64,000 nt of DNA from Dermatophilaceae bacterium Soc4.6 (GCA_039889245.1 JAZGVH010000002.1:3162001-3226000); one strand, 5' to 3'. Numbered from the stretch's first letter, positions 1-10,130 are shown. Translations and numbers: made by a program. Notes: generated by a model from the letters alone, not told the origin.

Positions 1-1095
1 AACGGACTGCCGCACGAGTCGGTGCTCGAGATCGAGATCCTCACCGGTGACGGCGAGGTGGTGCGGGCGACCCCTGACGGCGAGCACACCGACCTCTTCC
101 ACGCCTTCCCCAACTCCTACGGCTCCCTCGGGTACGCCCTGAGCCTGACGATCGAGGTCGAGCGCGTCCACCCCTACGTCGCCCTGGAGCACGTGCGCTT
201 CCACGACCTCACCTCAGCGACCGACGCCATCGCCGCGATCATGCGCGAGCAGGCCTGGCAGGGTGAGCCCGTCGACTTCCTCGACGGTGTGGTCTTCAGC
301 GACGACGAGGTCTACCTGACCCTCGGGCGGTGGGCCGACACGCTGGCGGATGCCCCCGACGGCGTGCCCAGCGACTACACGGGCAGCAAGATCTTCTACC
401 GGTCGCTGCGAGAGCGCACCCACGACCTGCTGACCGTCCGCGACTACCTCTGGCGCTGGGACACCGACTGGTTCTGGTGCTCGCGGGCGTTCGGCGCCCA
501 GCACCCCGTCGTGCGGCGGCTGTGGCCCAAGAGCAAGCTGCGCTCCGACGTCTACTGGAAGATCGTCGCCTTCGAGAACCGGCACCAGGTGGCGGCCCGC
601 GTCGACGCGCGGCGCGGCCGCCTGCCGCGCGAGCGCGTGGTGCAGGACGTCGAGATCCCGCTCGAGCACACGGCCGAGTTCGTCGACTGGTTCCTGCGCG
701 AGGTGCCGATCGAGCCGCTGTGGCTGTGCCCCGTGCAGCTGCGCCCGCGACCCGGGCCGCCGCAGCCCGGCACCACCGGGTCACCCGACCAGCGCGCCGC
801 AAGCAGCACGCAGTGGCCGCTCTACCCCATGGGGGTCGGTCAGCCCTACGTCAACGTCGGCTTCTGGTCGACCGTGCCGATCGAGCCGGGCCGGGCCGAC
901 GGCGACACCAACCGCGGCATCGAGGCCGAGGTCACGCGCCTCGGGGGGCACAAGTCGCTCTACTCCGACGCGTACTACGACGAGGACACCTTCGCCGAGC
1001 TCTACGGCGGCAGCGACTACGCCCTGGTCAAGAAGCGCTACGACCCCCGGGGCCGGTTGCCCACCCTCTATGACAAGGCCGTGCGGGCCCGCTGA
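1..1095 (+). CDS. FAD-binding oxidoreductase, GlcD/DHCR24-like, 5' end cut by window
   Basis: The reading frame is open from base 1, so the N-terminus lies outside the window; the GTG at 22 is internal. What is visible is the second half of an FAD_binding_4 (GlcD-type) oxidoreductase: a stretch reading LEIEILTGDGEVVRATP followed by FPNSYGSLGYAL, typical of the end of the FAD domain, then a substrate domain with many Arg, Trp and Tyr residues. The C-terminus reads DPRGRLPTLYDKAVRAR, as in sterol delta24-reductase-like proteins. In several actinobacteria such a protein sits beside a cyclopropane-synthase-like methyltransferase and reduces the 10-methylene fatty acyl intermediate to a 10-methyl group (TmsA/BfaA). 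The next gene downstream is such a methyltransferase, so that role is likely here, by family and context rather than by any diagnostic residue. Confidence 0.8.
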   Translation, partial: NGLPHESVLEIEILTGDGEVVRATPDGEHTDLFHAFPNSYGSLGYALSLTIEVERVHPYVALEHVRFHDLTSATDAIAAIMREQAWQGEPVDFLDGVVFSDDEVYLTLGRWADTLADAPDGVPSDYTGSKIFYRSLRERTHDLLTVRDYLWRWDTDWFWCSRAFGAQHPVVRRLWPKSKLRSDVYWKIVAFENRHQVAARVDARRGRLPRERVVQDVEIPLEHTAEFVDWFLREVPIEPLWLCPVQLRPRPGPPQPGTTGSPDQRAASSTQWPLYPMGVGQPYVNVGFWSTVPIEPGRADGDTNRGIEAEVTRLGGHKSLYSDAYYDEDTFAELYGGSDYALVKKRYDPRGRLPTLYDKAVRAR

Positions 1096-1570
1096 TCGCG
1101 GACCCTCGCGGCCGTGGCCGCGCCGGCGTGAGGCCGGGGCAGACCTCGAGCCTCGGGCGGGTACGCCGAGCCCGCTGACGAACGACGCGCTGCTCGACTG
1201 GGTTGCCGGACAGGCCGCCGGAAGCCAGGTCGGTGGGGTTGTTCGCCCGCCCGATGGAGTCCTGGAAGAGGGAGCCACCGCCGACGGCGCGGCGAGACCG
1301 GGATCGGCGCACGGGGCCGAGTCGGGGCCATGGCTTAGCCGACGTGAACGTCACCCGGCCGTGCCTCCGCGCACCACTGAAATGCACGTCTGGGCTGTTT
1401 GCCCATGGGGCGAAGCGGGCGTATGCCGCGACGCCGTACGGGGTCGTTCCTCCTGCCGGGACGGTTGTGCTGCTCGACTTTCCTGAGGGGGTGGACGAGT
1501 GGCAGAGTAGGGGCGTGCATGCGACCCCCCGCTCCGGTGATCACGACGTCCTCGGGTTGGGAGCGACGGC
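1096..1570. other. 475 bp gap without a convincing gene
   Basis: Open frames exist on both strands, but none has a credible start with ribosome-binding site or recognisable protein sequence. A purine-poor stretch around 1335-1400 is less GC-rich than its surroundings and could hold the promoter for the methyltransferase at 1571. One copy of the heptamer GTATGCC lies at 1421-1427. The gap is unusual because the two flanking genes are normally adjacent in tuberculostearate operons; decayed coding sequence is possible but I could not recognise any. Confidence 0.4.
1107..1122 (+). terminator. GC-rich hairpin after the oxidoreductase
   Basis: Eleven bases after the stop codon lies CGCGGC-CGTG-GCCGCG, a 6 bp perfect stem with a 4 nt loop. 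There is no T-tract, as is common for terminators in high-GC actinobacteria. It may end the oxidoreductase transcript and would then make the methyltransferase a separate transcript. Confidence 0.35.
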
Positions 1571-2848
1571 ATGACGATGACCGTGGCGCAGGCCTTCACT
1601 GCCCTCTTCGGCCCCTCCGCCCTGGTGCGGTTCACCGCCTTCGACGGCTCGGCGACTGGTCCCGAGGATGCCCCTTGGCGCATCGACCTGCTCAGCGAGC
1701 GAGGGCTCAACTACCTTCTCACCGCGCCCGGTTCGCTCGGGGTGGTCAGGGCCTACCTCATGGACGACCTCGTGGTCGACCCGCTCGACGAGGCCGACCC
1801 CTACGAGGCCCTGCGGTTCATCGAGGACGAGCTGTCGATGCGGCGGCCGAGCGCCGCGGACGCCGCGGCCCTCGCCCGCTTCGTCAAGGAGCACCGCCCG
1901 TGGCTGCCCGAGCTGCCGCCGCAGGAGACGCCCGGCCAGCTGCGACGCATCGCGCGAGGGCTGCAGCACGGGCGGCGACGTGACGCCGAGGCGATCCACC
2001 ACCACTATGACGTCTCCAACCGCTTCTACGAGATGCTCCTCGGCGAGTCGATGACCTACACCTGCGCGTGCTACCCCACGCAGGAGGCGACCCTCGAGGA
2101 GGCGCAGTTCGAGAAGTACGACCTCGTCTGCCGCAAGCTCGGCCTCCAGCCGGGCATGCGACTGCTCGACGTGGGCTGCGGCTGGGGCGGGATGGTGCGG
2201 CACGCCGTGAAGCACTACGGCGTGACGGCAGTGGGGGCGACCCTCTCGGCCGAGCAGGCGTCCTGGGCCCAGGCGCGCTTCGAGGCCGAGGGTCTGTCGG
2301 GCCGGGCGCGAGTGCTGCACAGCGACTACCGCGACATCACCGAGACCGGCTTCGACGCCATCTCGTCGATCGGTCTCACCGAGCACATCGGGCCGAGCAA
2401 CTACGCCGCCTACTTCGCCTTCCTGCACGACCGGCTCGCCGACGGTGGGCGCCTGCTCAACCACTGCATCACCCGTCCCGACAACCGCGCCCCGGGCCTG
2501 CCGGCGCGCGGCTTCATCAACCGCTACGTCTTCCCCGACGGCGGCCTGACGGGCTCGGGAGACATCGCGCGGGTCATGGAGGACACCGGGTTCGAGGTAC
2601 GTCACCAGGAGAACCTGCGCGAGCACTACGCCATGACCTGCCGCGACTGGTGCCGCAACCTCGCCAAGCACTGGGACGAGTGCGTCGAGGAGGTCGGCCT
2701 GGGCACCGCCCGGGTCTGGGGCCTCTACCTCGCCGGCTCGTCACTCGGGTTCGAGCTCAACAGGATCCAGCTGCACCAGGTGCTGGCCAGCAAGACCAGC
2801 AGCGCTGGCGTCAGCGGGTTCTCGCTGCGTCCGACCTGGGGCAGCTGA
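1571..2848 (+). CDS. SAM-dependent fatty acyl methyltransferase, CFA-synthase family
   Basis: The protein has 425 residues, the length of cyclopropane fatty acyl phospholipid synthases (CFAS) and tuberculostearate methyltransferases. The N-terminal helical domain (about residues 1-140) precedes HHHYDVSNRFYEMLLG and MTYTCACYP, the CFAS signature, and the SAM-binding loop LLDVGCGWGG at about 198-207. It should transfer a methyl(ene) group from SAM to the double bond of an unsaturated acyl chain of a membrane phospholipid. Because an FAD reductase lies just upstream, the product may be a 10-methyl branched chain (TmsB/BfaB role) rather than a cyclopropane ring; the sequence alone does not decide. 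The ATG at 1571 (MTMTVAQAF) lies after GGGAGCGACGGC. It is followed by the convergent GGDEF-EAL gene, 37 bp away. Confidence 0.85.
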   Translation: MTMTVAQAFTALFGPSALVRFTAFDGSATGPEDAPWRIDLLSERGLNYLLTAPGSLGVVRAYLMDDLVVDPLDEADPYEALRFIEDELSMRRPSAADAAALARFVKEHRPWLPELPPQETPGQLRRIARGLQHGRRRDAEAIHHHYDVSNRFYEMLLGESMTYTCACYPTQEATLEEAQFEKYDLVCRKLGLQPGMRLLDVGCGWGGMVRHAVKHYGVTAVGATLSAEQASWAQARFEAEGLSGRARVLHSDYRDITETGFDAISSIGLTEHIGPSNYAAYFAFLHDRLADGGRLLNHCITRPDNRAPGLPARGFINRYVFPDGGLTGSGDIARVMEDTGFEVRHQENLREHYAMTCRDWCRNLAKHWDECVEEVGLGTARVWGLYLAGSSLGFELNRIQLHQVLASKTSSAGVSGFSLRPTWGS

Positions 2849-2885
2849 GCCACGAGGCCCCAGCGAGTCGCCGGAGTCGCCCGGG

Positions 2886-4913
2886 TCACCCGGCGCGCAG
2901 CTGCGGCACGGCGCAGGAGCGCCCGCGCAACCACTCCGTGACGTCCGCGGCCGGCATCGGGTGCGCGATGTACCAGCCCTGCACGCCGTCGCAGCCGAGC
3001 GACTCGAGCATCCGCAGCTCGTCGGCGGTCTCGACGCCCTCGGCGATGGAGCGCATCCCGAGCGCCTGAGCGAGGTCGACCAGCGCCCGGACGATACCCA
3101 CGGCGCGGTCGCCCTGCGACATCGCGGAGATGAACCCCCGGTCGATCTTGATCTCGTCGACCGGCAGCGAGCTCAGGCGCAGCAGCGACGAGTAGCCCGT
3201 GCCGAAGTCGTCGAGGCTGATCGACACGCCCAGGTCGCGCAGTGTGGCCAGGTTGCGCTTCACGTCCTCCACGGCGTGGGTCACGATGCGCTCGGTGATC
3301 TCGAGCTGCAGCATGCCCGGCGGCAGATCGTGCTGGAGCAGACCGCGGGCCACCACCCGGGGAAGCTCCGACCCGGTCAGGTCGGTGGGCGCGACGTTCA
3401 CAGCAACCTGGACGGTCATGCCGGCGTCGCGCCAGCAGGCGATCTGGGCCAGGGCGAGGTCGACGACCCGCTCGGTGAGCAGAGGCATGATGCCCGACCC
3501 CTCGGCAAGCGGGATGAACTCGTCCGGCGGGACGAACCCGCGCACCGGGTGCCGCCAGCGCACCAGCGCCTCGACCCCGATCGGCGTCCCCCCGGCCGTC
3601 GACACCTTGGGCTGGTAGTGCAGCTCGAGCTCGTCGTCGGCGAGCGCCTGTCGCAGCTCGCCGAGGAGGGCGAGCGCGTCGGCGGAGTTGGTGTCCCGCG
3701 CGGGGGAGTACACCTCGAGGCGGGTGCGGCTCTCCTTGGCCGTGTACATCGCGACGTCGGCGCGCCGCAGCAGGGTGCCGCCGTCGGTGCCGTGCGCGGG
3801 ACACATCGCGATGCCCACCGACGCCTCGGCCTCCAGCGAGAGGCCGCCCACGTCGATCGAGTGGGAGACCGACAGGCAGACCCGCTCGGCGACCTCGCGT
3901 CCGCCCGCCTCGTCTGTGCCGTGGACGATGATGGCGAACTCGTCACCCCCGAGCCGCGCGACGAAGTCACCGGGCCGGACCCGCTCGGTCAGCCGGGTCG
4001 CGAACTCGACGAGCAGGGAGTCGCCGACCTGGTGGCCGAGCGTGTCGTTGACCCGCTTGAAGTCGTTCATGTCGATGAGCATCAGGGCGAAGGGGGTGCC
4101 GTCGCGCTCGTGCGTCACCAGGGCGTTGTCGAGCTCGAAGCGGAGCGTCTTGCGGTTGGGCAGGCCGGTCAGGTCGTCGTGCCCGGCCGCGTGCTCGCGC
4201 TGGAGGGACATCGACGCCGTGTAGTACAGCAGCAGCAGCGGGATGAGCAGCAGCGGCAGCATGAACCACGAGTGAATGGCCACGACGACGATGATCGGCG
4301 AGATCGCCATGACCGAGAGCGTCATCAGCGTCACGTGGGCCAGGTCGCTGAACAGCAGCACGCCCAGCGGGGCGAGGTAGGTGAGCACGCAGGAGACGAC
4401 GAGGGTGTTGACGACGTAGTAGACGACCCAGGCGAGCGGGACCCAGAGCCAGGCGTCGACCTGGAGCCTCGGCAGGGAGTGGTCGAGGCTGATCGGGCCG
4501 TGAACGGCCCAGATGGCGAGGTACGCCGCGCCGACGGACATGGCGTACTGCGCCGGGTTGAACAGGACCTTCCACCACTCCTTGCCCGCGCGCAGGTCGG
4601 CAGCGAGCGACGCGATGCCGACGCTGAGGATGGCCGGCCAGACCCCCCAGAGGAAGAGCATGCCGCACAGGAACGCGGTCGACATGACGACACCCTGGGG
4701 GTCGTGACCGCGGCCGGCCACGAGGGGGAGGAGCTCGAGGATGACGAGGAGCCCGGCGGTCATGAGGAAGGCCGCCGGCTGCTCGACCGAGCCCACGGTC
4801 GCGACGTGGTAGACCGCGAGCAGGATGAGAGCCCACCCGACGGGCACGCTCGCGTACCACGTCACGCTCGACAAGGTGAGCGCGCGGAGCGAGAACGCAC
4901 TGTTCCTGACCAA
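2886..4913 (-). CDS. Membrane diguanylate cyclase/phosphodiesterase (GGDEF-EAL)
   Basis: This 675-residue protein makes and degrades cyclic di-GMP. About seven hydrophobic segments fill residues 20-255. A GGDEF domain follows with the intact motif at 322-326 and an RPGD inhibitory site five residues before it, then an EAL domain with the catalytic Glu in GVEALVRWRHP (about 448), LEITERI, LDDFGTGYSS, IKIDRGFI and AEGVET. Both catalytic centres therefore look intact, so the net activity cannot be predicted. I chose a TTG start (complement of 4911-4913) because AGGAGG (complement of 4919-4924) sits five bases upstream and the frame before it has no better start. The frame stays open for a further 270 codons upstream, but that part is antisense to the PAP2 gene. 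It looks monocistronic. Confidence 0.9.
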   Translation of the reverse strand: MVRNSAFSLRALTLSSVTWYASVPVGWALILLAVYHVATVGSVEQPAAFLMTAGLLVILELLPLVAGRGHDPQGVVMSTAFLCGMLFLWGVWPAILSVGIASLAADLRAGKEWWKVLFNPAQYAMSVGAAYLAIWAVHGPISLDHSLPRLQVDAWLWVPLAWVVYYVVNTLVVSCVLTYLAPLGVLLFSDLAHVTLMTLSVMAISPIIVVVAIHSWFMLPLLLIPLLLLYYTASMSLQREHAAGHDDLTGLPNRKTLRFELDNALVTHERDGTPFALMLIDMNDFKRVNDTLGHQVGDSLLVEFATRLTERVRPGDFVARLGGDEFAIIVHGTDEAGGREVAERVCLSVSHSIDVGGLSLEAEASVGIAMCPAHGTDGGTLLRRADVAMYTAKESRTRLEVYSPARDTNSADALALLGELRQALADDELELHYQPKVSTAGGTPIGVEALVRWRHPVRGFVPPDEFIPLAEGSGIMPLLTERVVDLALAQIACWRDAGMTVQVAVNVAPTDLTGSELPRVVARGLLQHDLPPGMLQLEITERIVTHAVEDVKRNLATLRDLGVSISLDDFGTGYSSLLRLSSLPVDEIKIDRGFISAMSQGDRAVGIVRALVDLAQALGMRSIAEGVETADELRMLESLGCDGVQGWYIAHPMPAADVTEWLRGRSCAVPQLRAG

Positions 4914-5047
4914 GGGGGCCTCCTGCGTGGACGTCCCTTTTCCATCGACCGCCGCACGACGGACCTGAGCCGTTCGGACCGAGCGGGCCACGTACAAACC
5001 GCCAGCGCGAGCGGCTGCCTGCTGCGCCAGACCTGGGTCAGCTGACC

Positions 5048-5845
5048 TCACGGCGCCGAGTCGGCGGCGCGGGCCCGGCGCACCGTCAGGTGCAGCCGGT
5101 GAACGGTCACCACGACGGCGAGCCACCCCAGACCGAGGAGCCAGCCGGCGACGACGTCGGTCAGCCAGTGGTGGCCGAGGTAGACGCGGCTCAGGCCGAT
5201 GGCCAGGGCGAAGACCGTGCCGGCGACGAGCACGGTGCTGCGGGTGCGCTTGCGGTGCAGGTGAAGCAGCACGAGGTAGACCACGACCCCCGTCACGACG
5301 ACGGAGTTGAGCGCGTGGCCGCTGGGGAACGACGCTGAGGACTCGTACGGCGGCACCGCCAGCGCCAGCGGCGGGCGGGTGCGCCCGGTGAGGTCCTTGC
5401 CCGCGACCGTCATGGCCAGCGAGCCGGCGGCCGCCAGCGCCAGGAGCACCAGCGGTGTCCAGCTGCGCCACCGCCAGGTCATGACCAGCACGGCGAGGGT
5501 GGCGAGGATCGGCATCCCGACCGGCCCGCCGAGGTTGGTGAACCCCGTGACGAGCGTGTCGAGGGTCGGCGTGCGCAGGGACACCGCGAGATCGAGCGCG
5601 GGCTGGTCGAGTCCGGCCAGGTCGTTGCGGTCGACGACCGCCTCGTAGACCTCGCCCGTGCCCCAGGTGGCGGCGAGCGCGACCCCCAGACCGATGGCCA
5701 GCGTGATGACGAGCGCGAGGTGCGCGCCCGCCCACCCGGCCAACCGGAGCCCGAGGCGGGCCAGACCGCGCCCGAAGTCAGTGGTCCACGTCGTGACGTC
5801 GCGGCTGCCGATGTGGCGTTCGGTGGTGGGGTCGTCGTACCGCAT
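5048..5845 (-). CDS. PAP2-family membrane phosphatase
   Basis: A 265-residue protein of the phosphatidic acid phosphatase 2 superfamily. The three catalytic motifs are all present: KDLTGRTRP (C1), PSGH (C2) and SRVYLGHHWLTD (C3), with the catalytic His in C3. Five to six membrane helices place the active site at the outer face. Typical substrates are phosphatidic acid, phosphatidylglycerophosphate or undecaprenyl diphosphate; the substrate cannot be told from sequence. The C-terminal tail is basic. Just upstream of the ATG, at six bases distance, is GAGGAT (complement of 5852-5857), a possible -10 element for a leaderless transcript. The gene reads in the same direction as the GGDEF-EAL gene, 134 bp apart, so they may be separately transcribed. 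Confidence 0.88.
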   Translation of the reverse strand: MRYDDPTTERHIGSRDVTTWTTDFGRGLARLGLRLAGWAGAHLALVITLAIGLGVALAATWGTGEVYEAVVDRNDLAGLDQPALDLAVSLRTPTLDTLVTGFTNLGGPVGMPILATLAVLVMTWRWRSWTPLVLLALAAAGSLAMTVAGKDLTGRTRPPLALAVPPYESSASFPSGHALNSVVVTGVVVYLVLLHLHRKRTRSTVLVAGTVFALAIGLSRVYLGHHWLTDVVAGWLLGLGWLAVVVTVHRLHLTVRRARAADSAP

Positions 5846-5866
5846 GGACCCATCCTCTCAGCCGCA

Positions 5867-5885
5867 CCCCCGAGCCCCTCGGGGG
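5867..5885. terminator. Perfect 8 bp inverted repeat beside the glycosylase relic
   Basis: CCCCCGAG-CCC-CTCGGGGG forms an 8 bp stem with a 3 nt loop. It lies between the start of the PAP2 gene (minus strand) and the start of a truncated glycosylase reading frame (plus strand). It may be an old terminator or a scar of the deletion that removed the N-terminal part of that gene. Confidence 0.35.
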
Positions 5886-6136
5886 GTGAGCCAGCGGCCC
5901 GGGCCGTTCTACGCCGAGCTCGTCGTCGCCCGGGGCCTCGGTCTGCTGGACGTGCTCGCGACGCACGAGCCGAAGGCCCTCGACCTCGTGCGGCGCCTGT
6001 GGGAGCTGCCGCAGGTCCCGACCGCGGCCGAGCTGGAGGCGGTCGCCCCGCCGTGGTCGCCGTTCCGCGCCTGGCCGTGGTGCACGTGCGGGCGGTCGGG
6101 GAGGCGTTGCTGCAGGAGCGGGCTCGCGTCGCCTGA
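5886..6136 (+). pseudogene. Relic of a DNA-3-methyladenine glycosylase (AlkA, HhH-GPD type)
   Basis: The translation from 5886 reads GPFYAELVVARGLG, then LDVLATHEPKALDLVRRLW and VAPPWSPFR. This is the C-terminal part of AlkA-type glycosylases, whose usual text is GIGPFYAELVVVRGxGxxDVLP ending in WRPFR. After SPFR the frame is broken; a one-base shift gives LAVVHVRAVGEALLQERARV and then the stop at 6134-6136. Only about 80 residues remain, so the helix-hairpin-helix and the catalytic Asp, which lie further upstream in the family, are gone. The fragment starts directly at the promoter end of the PAP2 gene. I infer an N-terminal deletion plus a frameshift; the recognition rests on motif memory, not an alignment. 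Confidence 0.7.
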
Positions 6137-6155
6137 CGCGGCCTCCGTGACGCCG

Positions 6156-6800
6156 TCACGAGGGGTCGACGGCAGCCTGCCGGTCGGCGCGTGGCACGGG
6201 AGCCGTCCAGCCGCGCCAGAGGGCCAGCAGCCGGAGGCCGGTCATGCCGACCGCGGCGGCGACCACGGCCACGTCGGTGACCGGCCTGTCCCCGGCCGTG
6301 ACCACGAGGGCGAGGCAGCCGGCGACGGCGGGCACGGCATACAGCCTGGACTGGGGGCGGAAGAGGGACGGGATCGTGCCGGCGAGCACGTCGCGCAGCA
6401 CGCCGCCGCCGACGCCCGTGACCGTGCCGAGGAAGACGGCCGTGACGGGTGGGGCGCCGACCGCGAGCGCCTTGGCCGTCGCCGTCGCGCAGAAGAGACC
6501 CAGCCCGACGGCGTCGACGACCTCGACGGCGCGGGCCAGGCGGCTGACGACCGGGTGGAAGAAGAAGACGACCACGGTGGCGGCCAGGGGGAGCAGGAGC
6601 CACGAGGGGGTGACGAGGGCGACCACGGGCACCTCGAGCAGGACGTCACGCAGGATGCCGCCGCCGAGGGCGGCCGCGGTCGCGAGCACCGCCATCCCCA
6701 CGACGTCGAAGCCGCGACGTACGCCCGTGAGCGCGCCGGAGAGGGCGAAGGCGAAGAGGCCCACGAGGTTGAGCCACGGAGCGACACCGGTGGAGAGCAC
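6156..6800 (-). CDS. TRIC/UPF0126-family membrane protein
   Basis: About 214 residues with six to seven hydrophobic helices. Two Gly-rich repeats, ALGGGILRDVLLEVP and GVGGGVLRDVLAGTIP, are the hallmark of the TRIC (trimeric intracellular cation channel-like, formerly UPF0126) family, which forms cation channels in bacteria. The start is taken as GTG (complement of 6798-6800), giving MLSTGVAPWLNLVGLFAF; no strong ribosome-binding site is seen. It begins 17 bp after the acyl-CoA dehydrogenase stop and could be the last gene of that operon, although the function does not obviously fit. Confidence 0.82.
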   Translation of the reverse strand: MLSTGVAPWLNLVGLFAFALSGALTGVRRGFDVVGMAVLATAAALGGGILRDVLLEVPVVALVTPSWLLLPLAATVVVFFFHPVVSRLARAVEVVDAVGLGLFCATATAKALAVGAPPVTAVFLGTVTGVGGGVLRDVLAGTIPSLFRPQSRLYAVPAVAGCLALVVTAGDRPVTDVAVVAAAVGMTGLRLLALWRGWTAPVPRADRQAAVDPS

Positions 6801-6817
6801 GACCCATTGTGGCGGGG

Positions 6818-8043
<1,226 letters not shown>

Positions 8044-8044
<1 letters not shown>

Positions 8045-9129
8045 CAGTGTTGTCCTGTCGTGTGGGTCGGGTCGGTGGTGGTCTCGAGACGGTCCATGGC
8101 CTCGTGGCCGAGCGCGATGAGCGGCTCGACCATCTCGCCAACGGACGCAAAGCCCTCGCCGACGGTCTGGCCCTGGGCGAAGCGGTAGTGGATGCCCTCG
8201 AGGATGACCGCCAGCTTGAAGCAGGCGAGCGCCTCGTAGAAGCCGAGGTGGTGCAGGTCGCGGCCGCTGCGGGCGGCATACCGGCTGATGATCTCGTCCT
8301 CGGTGAGGAAGCCGGGCGCGAGCGAGACGGTGGACACGCCCGTGGCGCCCTGCTGGGCGACCCGCTGGTAGGTCAGCAGCAGGGCGATGTCGGTGAGGGG
8401 GTCGCCGAGGGTGGCCATCTCCCAGTCGACCACGGCCGCGAGCTCGTCGTGCGGGCCGTCGGTGCTGGTGAGGATGTTGTCGAGTCGGTAGTCGCCGTGC
8501 ACGATCGCGGCGGGGGACTCGGCCGGCACGCCGGCCGACAGGCGGGTGCGCAGGTCGTCGGAGCCGGCGAGGTCGCGGCTGTGCGAGGAGTCGAGCTGCT
8601 GACCCCAGCGCCGCACCTGCCGGGCGAGGAAGCCCTCGGGGCGGCCGAAGTCCGAGAGGCCCACCGTGGCCGGGTCGACGCCGTGCAGGTCCGCGAGGGT
8701 GTCGACCATGAGCTCGCTGATGGCCCGGGTGCGCTCGGGGCCGAGCGGCTCGAGCTGCTCACGGGTGCGGTAGGGCACGCCGGCGACGTGCTCCATGACG
8801 TAGAACGAGGCGCCGATGACGGTGTCGTCGCTGCACGCGGCCAGCATCAGGGGCACGGGCACGGCGGTGTCGGCGAGCGCGTCCATGACGCGGAACTCCC
8901 GCGCCATGTCGTGGGCGGTGGCGAGGACGTGGCCAAGGGGAGGCCGCCTCACGATGACGCGGGTGGTGCCGTCGGTGACGCGATAGGTCAGGTTGCTCTT
9001 GCCGCCGGCGACGACCTCGGCGGTCAGCGGGCCCTCGAGCAGGCCGGGCGCGGCGGTGCCGAGCCAGTCGTGCAGTGCGGCGAGGTCGAGACCCGGGGGG
9101 TTGGGGCCGTGCTGCGGCTGCTCGGTCAT
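8044..9129 (-). CDS. APH-family phosphotransferase, ACAD10/11 kinase-domain type
   Basis: A 361-residue kinase-fold protein. The N-lobe has GGKSNLTYRVTDG and a Lys/Arg-rich strand RVIVRRPPLGHVL; the catalytic loop is HGDYRLDNIL from about residue 211, and VVDWEMATLGDP supplies the metal-binding Asp at about 235. The sequence belongs to the acyl-CoA-linked APH group rather than to antibiotic kinases: LGxVLxTAHDMxREFRV is typical of proteins paired with acyl-CoA dehydrogenases. It probably phosphorylates a hydroxyacyl-CoA. The 4 bp overlap with the upstream oxidoreductase and 1 bp overlap with the dehydrogenase imply translational coupling. Confidence 0.87.
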
Positions 9130-10130
9130 GAGGAGGCTCCTGCGTCGTAGACGACCCGGCCGATGGTCGAGCCGTCAGCGAGCCGCTGCACCCCGTCGGC
9201 GACGGCACCGAGGGTGACCCGCTCGCTCACGAGGGGGTCGATCAGACCCTCGTCGACCATGCGGGTGAGGTCGGCGTGGCACTCACCGATCAGCTGCGGC
9301 ATGACCTTGGCGTAGAGGCCCCAGTGCAGGCCGAGGATGGTGTAGTTCTTCACCAGCGCGTGGCCGAGCGGCGGCGTCTGGATGGTGCCGCCGGCGAAGC
9401 CGATGACCACGATGCGGCCCTCGAAGGCGATGCACTTCGTCGACCGGTCGTAGGTCGAGCCGCCGACCGGGTCGTAGACCACGTCGGCGCCCCGGCCCCC
9501 GGTCTCGCGCTTGACGACCTCGACGAAGTCCTCGGTGTGCCGGTCGATCACGACGTCGGCGCCGAGGTCGCGGGCGACCTGGGCCTTGGCCGGTCCACCG
9601 ACGACACCGATGACCCGGGCGCCGGCCGCCTTGCCGAGCTGGACGGCGGCGCTGCCGACGCCGCCGGCGGCGGCGTGGACGAGCAGGGTCTCACCGGCTT
9701 GGAGGTGGGCGCGGCGGTGCAGGCCGAACCAGCCGGTCTGGTAGCCGATGAAGAACCCGCCGGCCTGCGCATCGGTGAGCCTCGTCGGCGCCGGGAGGAC
9801 GGCGCGCGCCTCGACGACCGACTGCTCGGCGAAGGCGCCGTGGGGGATGACCGAGCTGCCGATGATGCGGTCACCGACGGCCAGGCCGGGCCGCGTCTCG
9901 ACGCCGGGGCCGAGCTCGAGCACCTCGCCGCACAGCTCGACGCCGGGGGTGAAGGGCAGGTTCGGCTTGACCTGGTAGAGCCCGCGGCACATGAGGGCGT
10001 CGGGGAAGTTGGCGGCGGAGGCCAGCACCCGGACGCGCACCTGGCCCTCGCTGAGCGTCGGCTCGGGGAGGTCGACCAGGCTCATGACGTCACGGGGTTC
10101 GCCGAGGGCGGTGACCTGCCAGGCCTTCAT
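9126..10130 (-). CDS. NADPH:quinone oxidoreductase-like MDR protein
   Basis: A 334-residue zinc-independent medium-chain dehydrogenase. It has NFPDALMCRGLYQVKP and PFTPGVELCGEV in the substrate domain, HAAAGGVGSAAVQLGKAAG as the NAD(P)-binding loop, and VYDPVGGSTYDRS typical of the acryloyl-CoA reductase/quinone oxidoreductase subgroup. The start is the ATG (complement of 10128-10130; MKAWQVTALGEP); the open frame extends further but only as a shadow of the SDR gene. It overlaps both neighbours by 4 bp. In this acyl-CoA operon it is more likely an enoyl or acryloyl thioester reductase than a true quinone reductase, but that is an inference. Confidence 0.85.
   Translation of the reverse strand: MKAWQVTALGEPRDVMSLVDLPEPTLSEGQVRVRVLASAANFPDALMCRGLYQVKPNLPFTPGVELCGEVLELGPGVETRPGLAVGDRIIGSSVIPHGAFAEQSVVEARAVLPAPTRLTDAQAGGFFIGYQTGWFGLHRRAHLQAGETLLVHAAAGGVGSAAVQLGKAAGARVIGVVGGPAKAQVARDLGADVVIDRHTEDFVEVVKRETGGRGADVVYDPVGGSTYDRSTKCIAFEGRIVVIGFAGGTIQTPPLGHALVKNYTILGLHWGLYAKVMPQLIGECHADLTRMVDEGLIDPLVSERVTLGAVADGVQRLADGSTIGRVVYDAGASS

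Noticed and set aside
2961-5045. Long plus-strand open frame antisense to the GGDEF-EAL gene
   Set aside because: Its translation is rich in Arg, Gly, Val and Asp without motifs; it is the usual shadow frame of GC-rich coding DNA.
4914-5735. Upstream extension of the GGDEF-EAL frame into the PAP2 gene
   Set aside because: It overlaps PAP2 coding sequence on the same strand in another frame, and a strong AGGAGG-TTG start lies at 4913.
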